Assembly: GCF_001078375.1 (NCBI RefSeq)
Contig: NZ_BBXI01000007.1
Location: forward strand, 47,941 to 111,940
Length of the DNA stretch: 64,000 nucleotides
From: Veillonella tobetsuensis
Lineage (GTDB): Bacteria; Bacillota; Negativicutes; Veillonellales; Veillonellaceae
Reading direction: 5' to 3'
The notes below the pieces were generated by a model that ran no database searches, was not told the DNA's origin, and was given only the letters and a program-made list of their open reading frames with translations. Positions 43,780 to 51,749 of the stretch are shown one piece after another. How positions within the stretch are numbered: the first letter of the stretch is position 1; every line of letters begins with the position of its first letter. Position numbers and translations under genes: made by a program.

Positions 43780-45000
43780 ATGAAAAAACAATTCGCAGCA
43801 ATCTTTGCAGCAACAGCAGTTTTGGGTGTAACTACAGCTTTCGCAGCTAACCCATTCTCCGATGTAACTCCTGATTCTTGGGCATACCAAGCAGTATCCC
43901 AATTGGCAGCATCTGGTATCGTTAACGGTTACCCAGATGGCACTTTCAAAGGCCAAAATGACATCACTCGTTACGAAATGGCTCAAATGGTAGCTAAAGC
44001 TATGGCTAACCAAGACCGCGCTAACGCTGAACAACAAGCTATGATCAACCGTTTGGCTGATGAATTCTCCAACGAATTGAACAACTTGGGTGTTCGTGTA
44101 GCTCGTTTGGAAGACCGCGTTGGTAACGTAAAAGTTACTGGTGATATGCGTCTTCGTTACCAAGATGCTGAACATGAATCCTCTAAATTCGACGCTCGTG
44201 CACGTTTGCAATTCAATGCAAAAGTAAATGATCGCACTGATGCAGTTGTTCGTTTGACTACTGGCAACTTCGAATTTGGTAATGCTACAGCTAACACAAC
44301 TGTAAAATTTGACCGTGCATTTGTTAACCACAAATTCGGTGAACGCGTATCCGTTAAAGCTGGTCGTTTTGGCCAAATGTTAGGTGCTGGTTTAGCATAT
44401 GATGACGCATTTGATGGTGTTCAATTCAATGCTGGTAACGAAAAAATCAACTTCCAAGCAGCTTATGGCTATGCAGTTGCTGGCGATGCATTCAAAACTT
44501 TGACAACTGATAAAAACCCTGAATTAGTTGTAGCAAACTTGAATGGTAAAGTTGGTAAACACACTAACGTTGGTGGTTTCTACACTCGTGTAAACGGTGA
44601 AGATCTTCAACTTGGCGGTAAAGCTGTTAAAAATATCTACGGCTTCAACGCTGATGCTAACTTCGACAAAGTTTGGGTTGGCGGCGAATGGTTGAAAGCT
44701 TCTAACGTAGAAAAATCCCAAGCTTGGGTTGCAGGTATTGGTTATGGCCACTACAACATGAAAAAACAAGGTACTTGGGATGTTAGAGCTCAATACTTTG
44801 ACCAAAAAGAAAATGCTCCTATCCTTTCCACTACTTGGAATCAAAGAGACACAACTAATGCTAAAGGCTGGGTAGCAACTGCTCGCTATGCATTGCAAAA
44901 TAATGTTGGTTTAGCTGCTTACTATGGCTTTGGTTGGGAAAAACAAGACGGTACTGATTTACACGATTTCTATCGTGCAGACCTTAACTACAAATTCTAA
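43780..45000 (+). CDS. ompM: OmpM copy 3: SLH-domain outer membrane porin
   Basis: 406 residues, closest to copy 2: signal peptide, SLH domain, coiled coil, barrel ending YRADLNYKF. Differences lie mostly in predicted loops (for example AEHESSKF against KEHGNSKF near residue 130) and in the last 90 residues. The long exact match to copy 2 ends near 44681. Own promoter, leader and terminator. Confidence 0.92.
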   Translation: MKKQFAAIFAATAVLGVTTAFAANPFSDVTPDSWAYQAVSQLAASGIVNGYPDGTFKGQNDITRYEMAQMVAKAMANQDRANAEQQAMINRLADEFSNELNNLGVRVARLEDRVGNVKVTGDMRLRYQDAEHESSKFDARARLQFNAKVNDRTDAVVRLTTGNFEFGNATANTTVKFDRAFVNHKFGERVSVKAGRFGQMLGAGLAYDDAFDGVQFNAGNEKINFQAAYGYAVAGDAFKTLTTDKNPELVVANLNGKVGKHTNVGGFYTRVNGEDLQLGGKAVKNIYGFNADANFDKVWVGGEWLKASNVEKSQAWVAGIGYGHYNMKKQGTWDVRAQYFDQKENAPILSTTWNQRDTTNAKGWVATARYALQNNVGLAAYYGFGWEKQDGTDLHDFYRADLNYKF

Positions 45001-45019
45001 TTTGATAGTTACATACATG

Positions 45020-45048
45020 AAAGGGACTCCTTCGAGAGTCTCTTTTTT
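45020..45048 (+). terminator. Terminator after ompM copy 3
   Basis: AAAGGGACTCC - TTC - GAGAGTCTCTTT, then T run. Confidence 0.88.
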
Positions 45049-45418
45049 GTATGAAATTTACTGTATATATAGGACGAATTTTTATTAATTACGTGCCCCA
45101 ATTTATGTAGTATGAAGATCCATAGTTATATATTGAATCTATATACTATAAGATTACTAAAGCAATCTATTTGATAGTATTATGAAAAATATAGGTATAT
45201 AATATAGTTACTAATTAATAATTCGATATAAAACACTTGCAAATAATAAGTAATAATTATTATATAGTGTGATAATAACAGTGTTCAATTATAAATTTTG
45301 GATAAAATTACAAATATATTCAATTTATTCGATATTGAAAACACATAGATAAAATCTAACTTTGTTATGCTTTTTATAATTAAAAAAAATAAGTGAGAAT
45401 ATAAGTGAGAAAAAAAGG
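45049..45418 (+). other. AT-rich upstream region of ompM copy 4
   Basis: No gene seen. AT-rich; the shared palindrome is at 45346-45358. Confidence 0.45.
45346..45358 (+). promoter_or_regulatory. Shared palindrome TAGAT-AAA-ATCTA (copy 4)
   Basis: Same 13 bases, 60 bases before the TTTACA -35 box. Confidence 0.6.
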
Positions 45419-45447
45419 TTTACATGAGTTGCGGTTCATGCTACTAT
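45419..45447 (+). promoter_or_regulatory. Promoter of ompM copy 4
   Basis: TTTACA at 45419-45424, 17-bp spacer, TACTAT at 45442-45447. TGCTA...TAGCA inverted repeat spans the -10 region. Confidence 0.75.
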
Positions 45448-45453
45448 CACGAT

Positions 45454-45616
45454 AGCAGGTTGCGATACATGAAACATAATGAAATTTGGATGAAAAATTA
45501 TGGAGAGGAAACATGGACACTCCCAAAGGAATTCTACATCTAGAAATTAGAATGAATTGTGAATCGCATTTTGCCAAACATTTTTATTCTTATTTTCAGA
45601 AAGAAGGAATTCAACT
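45454..45616 (+). promoter_or_regulatory. Leader of ompM copy 4 with shared box
   Basis: About 163 nt. Box GAGGAAACATGGACACTC at 45505-45522 (one change from copies 2 and 3), followed by the same hairpin and ribosome-site region. Confidence 0.6.
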
Positions 45617-46837
45617 ATGAAAAAACAATTCGCAGCAATCTTTGCAGCAACAGCAGTATTGGGTGTAACTACTGCATTTGCAGCTAACCCATTCTCCGAC
45701 GTAACTCCTGATTCTTGGGCATACCAAGCAGTATCCCAATTGGCAGCATCTGGTATCGTTAATGGTTATCCAGATGGCACTTTCAAAGGCCAAAACGATA
45801 TCACTCGTTACGAAATGGCTCAAATGATCGCTAAAGCTATGGCTAACCAAGACCGTGCTAACGCTGAACAACAAGCTATGATCAACCGTTTGGCTGACGA
45901 ATTCTCCAACGAATTGAATAACTTGGGCGTTCGTGTAGCTCGTTTGGAAGACCGCGTTGGTAATGTAAAAGTTACTGGTGATGCTCGTCTTCGTTACCAA
46001 GATGCTGAACATAGCAAATCCACTTTTGACGCACGTGCACGTTTGCAATTCAATGCAAAAGTGAACGATCGTACAGATGCAGTTGTTCGTGTAGTTGCTG
46101 GTGACTTCGAATTCGGCGATGCTACAGCTAATACAACAGTTAAATTTGACCGTGCATATGTTAACCACAAATTTGGCGAACGCGTATCCGTTAAAGCTGG
46201 TCGTTTCGGCCAAATGTTAGGTGCTGGTTTAGCATATGACGATACATTCGACGGTGTTCAATTCAACGCTGGTAACGAAAAAGTTAACTTCCAAGCAGCT
46301 TATGGTTACGCTCTTGAAGGTGTAAACAATGTTCCTACTAAAGAGAACGCTCAACTTACTGTATTAGGTTTGAACGGTAAACTTGGTAAACACGTTAATG
46401 CTGGCGGTTTCTACGCTCGTGCAAACGGTGAAGATTTAAAAGCTCCTGTTGCTGCTAAATCTTACAAAAACATTTATGGCTTCAATGCTGATGCTAACTT
46501 CGACAAAGTTTGGGTTGGCGGCGAATGGGTAAAAGCTTCTAACGTTGAAAAATCTCAAGCATGGGTTGCAGGCGTTGGCTTTGGTAACTATGACCAAGCT
46601 AAACAAGGCACTTGGGACGTAAAAGCTCAATACTTCAACCAAAAAGAAAATGCTCCTATCTTGTCCAGTACTTGGGATCATGCTTACACTGCAGGTAACA
46701 AAGGTTGGATGGCAACTGCTGACTATGCATTACAAGACAATGTGGGTTTAACTGCTTACTATGGCTTCGATTGGAAAGACCAAGCTGGTACTGATAAAAA
46801 CGATTTCTATCGTGTTGACCTTAACTACCAATTCTAA
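45617..46837 (+). CDS. ompM: OmpM copy 4: SLH-domain outer membrane porin
   Basis: 406 residues with the same order of signal peptide, SLH domain, coiled coil and barrel; ends YRVDLNYQF. Its barrel differs from copies 2 and 3 around residues 230-285 (GVNNVPTKENAQLTVLGLNGK and LKAPVAAKSYKN segments), probably surface loops. N-terminal 130 residues nearly identical to copies 2 and 3. Own promoter, leader and terminator. Confidence 0.92.
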   Translation: MKKQFAAIFAATAVLGVTTAFAANPFSDVTPDSWAYQAVSQLAASGIVNGYPDGTFKGQNDITRYEMAQMIAKAMANQDRANAEQQAMINRLADEFSNELNNLGVRVARLEDRVGNVKVTGDARLRYQDAEHSKSTFDARARLQFNAKVNDRTDAVVRVVAGDFEFGDATANTTVKFDRAYVNHKFGERVSVKAGRFGQMLGAGLAYDDTFDGVQFNAGNEKVNFQAAYGYALEGVNNVPTKENAQLTVLGLNGKLGKHVNAGGFYARANGEDLKAPVAAKSYKNIYGFNADANFDKVWVGGEWVKASNVEKSQAWVAGVGFGNYDQAKQGTWDVKAQYFNQKENAPILSSTWDHAYTAGNKGWMATADYALQDNVGLTAYYGFDWKDQAGTDKNDFYRVDLNYQF

Positions 46838-46856
46838 TTTGATAGTTGCAAATACA

Positions 46857-46886
46857 AAAGAGACTCCTTTGGGAGTCTCTTTTTTG
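46857..46886 (+). terminator. Terminator after ompM copy 4
   Basis: AAAAGAGACTCC - TTT - GGGAGTCTCTTTT, then T run. Confidence 0.9.
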
Positions 46887-46958
46887 TCTCTAGAATTCAT
46901 TGGTATAATCTATCTTTGTTAAATATTTTAAACAATCTATATAAAGTAAGAAAAAGAG

Positions 46959-46987
46959 TTTACATGATAGCTACTTCATGTTACTAT
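46959..46987 (+). promoter_or_regulatory. Promoter of ompM copy 5
   Basis: TTTACA at 46959-46964, 17-bp spacer, TACTAT at 46982-46987. A second TACTAT lies 25 bases downstream in a tandem repeat. The TAGAT palindrome is missing here; only a degraded AATCTATCTTTGTTA remains about 50 bases upstream. Confidence 0.7.
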
Positions 46988-47021
46988 CACAATAGTTACT
47001 TCATGTTACTATCACAATAGT
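46972..47021 (+). repeat. 25-bp tandem duplication over the ompM copy 5 promoter
   Basis: TACTTCATGTTACTATCACAATAGT occurs twice back to back (46972-46996 and 46997-47021; unit shown is described by its TACTAT -10 and ATAGT ends). It doubles the -10 box and the ACTAT-CACA-ATAGT inverted repeat. Confidence 0.9.
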
Positions 47022-47171
47022 GAGTTTTGATGTATGAAATAAACTTAAAGCTAGCTAAGGATTATGGGGAGGAAACAAGGAAACTCTCAAAGAATTCCAA
47101 TTCTAGAATAAGGAGTGAATTGTACATCGCGTTTTGAAAATAATTTTATTGTTAGAGAGAGGTATTTAACT
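47022..47171 (+). promoter_or_regulatory. Leader of ompM copy 5 with diverged box
   Basis: Box GAGGAAACAAGGAAACTC at 47069-47086 keeps the GAGGAAAC and ACTC ends. A TTCTAGAA hairpin follows. GAGAGAGGTATTT is the ribosome-site region before ATG 47172. Confidence 0.55.
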
Positions 47172-48461
47172 ATGAAAAAACAATTTGCCGCAATTTTTGC
47201 AGCAACAGCAGTGTTGGGTGTAACTACAGCTTTCGGAGCTAACCCATTTTCCGATGTAACTCCTGATTCTTGGGCATACCAAGCAGTATCACAATTAGCA
47301 GCATCTGGTATCGTTAATGGTTATCCAGATGGCACTTTCAAAGGTCAAAATGACATTACTCGCTTTGAAATGGCTCAAATGATTGCTAAAGCAATGGCTA
47401 ATCAAGACCGTGCTAACGCTGAACAACAAGCTATGATTAACCGTTTAGCTGATGAATTCTCCAATGAATTGAACAACTTGGGCGTTCGTGTGGCTCGTTT
47501 GGAAGACCGTGTTGGTAATGTAAAAGTTACTGGTGATATGCGCCTTCGTTTTTTAGGATCTCAAAATAAAGATGGTGTCTATGCTAATTATTATGGTAAC
47601 TATAGTAAATCATCCCAATTCGATGGCCGTGCACGCTTGCAATTCAATGCAAAAGTGAATGATCGCACAGATGCAGTAGTCCGTGTAGTTACTGGAGACT
47701 ATGAATTTGGCGATGCTGATACTTATAGTTATACAGGTGTTAATTTTGATCGTGCATATGTTAACCACAAATTTGGAGAACGCGTATCCATTAAAGCCGG
47801 TCGTTTTGGTCAAATGATGGGTGCTGGGTTGGCATTTGATGGTACCTTTGACGGTGTTCAATTTAATGCAGGCAATGAAAAAATTAATCTTCAAGCAGCT
47901 TATGGTTATGGTGTTTCTGGTAAATTAGAAGGTAAAGACACTAAAGGAAACCCTCCACTTGTTGTATTGAATTTGAATAGTCAACCTAATAAGCACGTTA
48001 ACTTAGGTGGTTTCTACACTCGTATAAATGGTGGAGACCATTCTACTACTCCATTTGCTCCTGGTGGCATTGGCGTAGCTTACAAAAACATCTACGGTTT
48101 TAATACAGATGTTAAGTTCCACAAAGTTTGGGTCGGTGGTGAATGGTTGAGAACATCAAACATTAAAAACTCTCAAGCATGGGTTGCAGGCATTGGTTAT
48201 GGCAATTATGACCAAGCTAAACAAGGTACTTGGGATGTAAAAGCTCAATACTTTAATCAAAAAGAAGATGCTCCAATCCTAGATACTACTTGGGATCATA
48301 TTTATACTGCTGGTTATAAAGGTTGGATGGCAACTGCTGACTATGCATTACAAGACAACGTGGGCTTAACTGCTTACTACGGTTTCAATTGGAAAGAATA
48401 TAAAGATAATGGTAAAGATCAACCTAATTTCTACCGTGTTGATCTTAACTACCAATTCTAA
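47172..48461 (+). CDS. ompM: OmpM copy 5: SLH-domain outer membrane porin
   Basis: 429 residues from ATG 47172; an upstream in-frame ATG at 47115 lies in the leader. Same SLH, coiled-coil and barrel layout; ends YRVDLNYQF. Longer by insertions in predicted loops (near residue 128, SQNKDGVYANYYGNYSK, and near 288, GDHSTTPFAPGGIG). The signal-peptide end is AFGAN instead of AFAAN. Codon use is less optimised than in copies 2-4 (more AAT, TTT), so it may be expressed less. Own promoter, leader and terminator. Confidence 0.9.
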   Translation: MKKQFAAIFAATAVLGVTTAFGANPFSDVTPDSWAYQAVSQLAASGIVNGYPDGTFKGQNDITRFEMAQMIAKAMANQDRANAEQQAMINRLADEFSNELNNLGVRVARLEDRVGNVKVTGDMRLRFLGSQNKDGVYANYYGNYSKSSQFDGRARLQFNAKVNDRTDAVVRVVTGDYEFGDADTYSYTGVNFDRAYVNHKFGERVSIKAGRFGQMMGAGLAFDGTFDGVQFNAGNEKINLQAAYGYGVSGKLEGKDTKGNPPLVVLNLNSQPNKHVNLGGFYTRINGGDHSTTPFAPGGIGVAYKNIYGFNTDVKFHKVWVGGEWLRTSNIKNSQAWVAGIGYGNYDQAKQGTWDVKAQYFNQKEDAPILDTTWDHIYTAGYKGWMATADYALQDNVGLTAYYGFNWKEYKDNGKDQPNFYRVDLNYQF

Positions 48462-48476
48462 TTTGATAGTCAATAT

Positions 48477-48507
48477 AAAAAGAGACTCCTTTTGGAGTCT
48501 CTTTTTT
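48477..48507 (+). terminator. Terminator after ompM copy 5
   Basis: AAAAAGAGACTCC - TTTT - GGAGTCTCTTTTTT, then G. Nearly the same as the copy 4 terminator. Confidence 0.9.
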
Positions 48508-48539
48508 GTGTAAAATTTATATATTTCTATGATAAATGG

Positions 48540-48545
48540 TATAAT
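48540..48545 (+). promoter_or_regulatory. Probable -10 box before the HAD phosphatase
   Basis: TATAAT at 48540-48545, with a poor -35 (TTATAT) 17 bp upstream. AAAGGAGG at 48569-48576 precedes ATG 48582. Confidence 0.45.
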
Positions 48546-48581
48546 AAAGAATATTATAATTTCTATTTAAAGGAGGTAACT

Positions 48582-49394
48582 ATGGATCCTTCTTTTTCTC
48601 ATATTCAAATGGTGGCTATCGATTGTGATGAGACCTTACTACGCAGTGATAATACTGTGTCAGAGTATACAAAGGATGTACTGCATCGACTGCAAGAGAA
48701 AGGTATTCGTATAACCCTTGCCACAGGGCGCATGTATCAAACGGCAAAACCAGTAGGTATGTCTCTTAATCTGGGAAATGTACCGATGATATTATTTTCT
48801 GGTGGCCTAATACAGGAATTAGAAACGGCATACAAGGTATTTGAACGCACTGTACCTCGAGCAGCGGTACAGCGTATTTTACAATTAGCTCGAGAATATG
48901 ATTGGCATATTCAATCTTATATAGATGATAGATTATTGTGTCATCATCGGAATTGGCAATCGGATTTATATGAGGCTCAAACTGGTGCAAAGGCTGAGTT
49001 CCTAGGTGATTCCTTGTATGAGCTTTTACAGGAACCGAATAAATTAATTGCCATTGATAGGGCAGAAAATATTGATAGAATCATAGCTACTTTGACACCT
49101 CTTGTTGGCGATGAGGTTACCTTGGTTCGCAGTCAAAAGGATTTTCTAGAAATTATTGCCCGCCATGTGTCTAAAGGTGATGCACTAGAACAGTTAGCGC
49201 GCCAATATGGCATTGGTATGGAGCATATCGTTTCTTTTGGTAATGCAGAAAATGACATATCTATGTTATCGAAGACTGGTTATGCGGTTGCTGTTGATAA
49301 TGCAGTGGAGCATGCGAAATTAGTGTCTCGTGAGGTATGTGGTCATCATAATGATGATGGTGTGGCTCGTTGGATTGAAGAACATTTATTATAA
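48582..49394 (+). CDS. Cof-type HAD-superfamily phosphatase
   Basis: 270 residues from ATG 48582 (AAAGGAGG 5 bases upstream; an open frame upstream to 48492 overlaps the ompM terminator and is not coding). HAD motif I DCDETLLRSDN at about 15-25, motif II ATGR, and motif IV FGNAENDISML at about 221-231; C2 cap in between. Cof-family enzymes hydrolyse sugar phosphates, flavin or pyridoxal phosphates; the substrate is not clear from sequence. Confidence 0.88.
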   Translation: MDPSFSHIQMVAIDCDETLLRSDNTVSEYTKDVLHRLQEKGIRITLATGRMYQTAKPVGMSLNLGNVPMILFSGGLIQELETAYKVFERTVPRAAVQRILQLAREYDWHIQSYIDDRLLCHHRNWQSDLYEAQTGAKAEFLGDSLYELLQEPNKLIAIDRAENIDRIIATLTPLVGDEVTLVRSQKDFLEIIARHVSKGDALEQLARQYGIGMEHIVSFGNAENDISMLSKTGYAVAVDNAVEHAKLVSREVCGHHNDDGVARWIEEHLL

Positions 49395-49405
49395 TGGAGT
49401 AAGGT

Positions 49406-50317
49406 ATGGAAGCATTTCGTTTATTAATCGTAACTGGCATGTCTGGTGCTGGAAAAACACAGGTGTTACAGGCATTAGAAGATATGGGATATCTCTGCAT
49501 AGATAATATTCCGCCTGTATTGATTCCTAAATTGAGTGAAATTTGTCGCCAAGGGGGAGATCGTACAAATCGCGTGGCCCTCGTAGTAGATATTCGGGGC
49601 GGAGAATTTTTTGAAGCCTTGTCTACATCTCTAGATAACTTGAAAGAGATGAAGGTTGATTATGAAATCGTATTCATGGATGCTAGCGATGAAACATTAA
49701 TTCGCCGTTATAAAGAATCTCGTCGCAGTCATCCATTGGCACCTAGCGGTCGTCTCACAACGGGCCTAAAAAAGGAACGGCAAATCCTCGATTCTGTGCG
49801 CCATAAAGCAGATTATATTATCGATACGACAGATATGAAAACGGCAAATCTAAAGGAGTATTTGAAAAAACGATTTACTCAAGTTGCAGAAAAACATGGC
49901 ATGACTGTAACGGTGGTAAGCTTTGGTTTTAAATATGGATTGCCTTTAGATGCAGACATGATTTGGGATGTTCGTTTCTTGCCGAACCCATTCTACATTC
50001 CAGAATTCCGTCATAAAACAGGGCGTGTACAAGTTGTAAATGATTATATTCATTCGTTTGAAGTGACGGATGAATTTAAGAAACACTATTTTGATACCTT
50101 AGATTTCCTGGTTCCTAATTATGAAAAAGAAGGAAAGGCTCAGTTTATTGTTGCTGTAGGCTGCACTGGGGGGATGCACCGTTCCGTAGCAATGGCAGAG
50201 GCTTTGTATGCTCATTTATTAGACAAAGGCTATCGTGTCACTGTTGAACATCGAGATATGATGAAAAACAATGTGGAAGAAGATTTTAATCCACATCAAG
50301 CAGATCTAGGGGATTAA
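49406..50317 (+). CDS. rapZ: RapZ: RNase adapter / nucleotide-binding protein
   Basis: 303 residues. Walker A GMSGAGKTQ at about 11-19, the C-terminal RapZ domain with FGFKYGLPLDADMIWDVRFLPNPF and GCTGGMHRSVAMAEAL. In E. coli it controls GlmZ and glucosamine-6-phosphate synthesis, which feeds both peptidoglycan and lipid A. In Firmicutes it sits, as here, before yvcK and whiA. Confidence 0.94.
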   Translation: MEAFRLLIVTGMSGAGKTQVLQALEDMGYLCIDNIPPVLIPKLSEICRQGGDRTNRVALVVDIRGGEFFEALSTSLDNLKEMKVDYEIVFMDASDETLIRRYKESRRSHPLAPSGRLTTGLKKERQILDSVRHKADYIIDTTDMKTANLKEYLKKRFTQVAEKHGMTVTVVSFGFKYGLPLDADMIWDVRFLPNPFYIPEFRHKTGRVQVVNDYIHSFEVTDEFKKHYFDTLDFLVPNYEKEGKAQFIVAVGCTGGMHRSVAMAEALYAHLLDKGYRVTVEHRDMMKNNVEEDFNPHQADLGD

Positions 50318-50327
50318 AGGGGTTTTT

Positions 50328-51677
50328 ATGTTACGAAAACGTTGGTTCCGGTGGCTAATTCCGGGCCTTAATATTAAGCGTTGGCTTGCTCTCTATAGCT
50401 TAGGGGTAGGCTTATTAATCATAGGCATTTCACTATTGTTTAACTATCAATGGTTATCCTATATAGAGGATATAGTTCTTGCCTATTCCTATTCCTTAAC
50501 GGGATATTATAATTATAATGTACTAATTTTGGTAGGTACTATTTTAATTGTTATCGCAGCCTTATTGATACTACTTGGTACAAGTAAGGTTATTAAAACT
50601 ATTATTCGTGCCGTTTTACCAGATCCGTCTAGCAAGGTGTCGGATATTATTTTTCAAAATATTCGCCTCGATAAAGGTCCTAAAATTGTTGTAATAGGCG
50701 GTGGTACCGGTTTATCTAATTTGTTGCGTGGGTTGAAAGATCATACATCTAATTTGTCCGCCATCGTTACCGTTGCCGATGATGGTGGTTCATCTGGTCG
50801 TTTGCGCGAAGATTTTAAAATGATTGCACCTGGAGACTTGCGCAACTGTCTTGTAGCTCTTGCTGAACAAGAAGGTGTAATGGAAAATTTGTTCCGCTAT
50901 CGATTTGATGGGGATAATGAGTTATCTGGTCATAGCTTTGGTAATCTCTTTATTACCGCTTTGGCACAGGTTTATGATGGCGATGTTGAGGAGGCCCTCG
51001 AAGCGGCAAGTAAATTGTTGCGCGTTCGTGGTCGCGTTATTCCGTCCTCCACAGAATTTATTCAATTAAGTGCTGAATTGGTAGATGGTACTATCGTTAA
51101 TGGTGAAAGTAATATTCCTCATTCAGGACAACCAATCAAGCGTGTGTTTAGTACACCGGCCTTGCCAAAACCAGAAGGTGCAGCGCTACAAGCCATTGAT
51201 GAGGCTGATGTTATTATCTTGGGGCCTGGCAGTCTCTATACGAGTATCATACCAAATCTATTGACTGATAAGATTGCGGACCATGTACGTGCTAGTAAAG
51301 CCAATAAAATTTATATTGCTAATGTTATGACACAACCTGGTGAAACGTCGGGCTATTCCTTGGCCGATCATGTACAAGCTATTATTGACCATAGTGGAGT
51401 TGGTATTGTAGATACCGTTCTTGCTAATGATGGTCCGCTGCCAATTCAAATGGTAGAACAATATAGCGCCGTTGGTTCTGAACCAATGGCAATTGATTCT
51501 AAACGCTTGCAAGAAATGGGGATACGTACGGTTCGTGCTACATTAATCAGCCAAGAAAAACCAGCTGTTCATGATCCAGAGCGTTTGGGTAAGGTTCTTA
51601 TGGATATCATCTATGCTATGAAATCTGATATGGAACCAAGAGTATTAGAATATTACTTGCGTCGTGCAGATCACTAG
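50328..51677 (+). CDS. yvcK: YvcK/CofD-like gluconeogenesis factor
   Basis: 449 residues. Two N-terminal membrane helices (about 17-38 and 63-85) precede the CofD-like domain, with VIGGGTGLSNLLRGLK, VADDGGSSGRLRED, GDLRNCLVAL, GHSFGNL and LGPGSLYTSIIPNLL. Most YvcK proteins are soluble and about 320 residues; the membrane-anchored form is an extra here. YvcK binds UDP-sugars and supports cell-wall growth on gluconeogenic carbon. Confidence 0.92.
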   Translation: MLRKRWFRWLIPGLNIKRWLALYSLGVGLLIIGISLLFNYQWLSYIEDIVLAYSYSLTGYYNYNVLILVGTILIVIAALLILLGTSKVIKTIIRAVLPDPSSKVSDIIFQNIRLDKGPKIVVIGGGTGLSNLLRGLKDHTSNLSAIVTVADDGGSSGRLREDFKMIAPGDLRNCLVALAEQEGVMENLFRYRFDGDNELSGHSFGNLFITALAQVYDGDVEEALEAASKLLRVRGRVIPSSTEFIQLSAELVDGTIVNGESNIPHSGQPIKRVFSTPALPKPEGAALQAIDEADVIILGPGSLYTSIIPNLLTDKIADHVRASKANKIYIANVMTQPGETSGYSLADHVQAIIDHSGVGIVDTVLANDGPLPIQMVEQYSAVGSEPMAIDSKRLQEMGIRTVRATLISQEKPAVHDPERLGKVLMDIIYAMKSDMEPRVLEYYLRRADH

Positions 51678-51749
51678 GTCTACTGTTGTAGTTTGTCATT
51701 ATATAAGATTACAAAATATTAGTTCCATAAGTTAAGGAAAGGAGCCTCT

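Noticed and set aside
43774..44376. 200-codon open frame on the - strand over ompM copy 3 (similar frames over copies 2 and 4)
   Set aside because: It mirrors the strongly biased codons of ompM, repeats in each paralogue for that reason, is Cys/Ser/Val-rich without a recognisable domain, and has no ribosome site.
46972..47021. Possible CRISPR-like repeat
   Set aside because: Only two directly adjacent units with no spacers, and no cas genes in the window.
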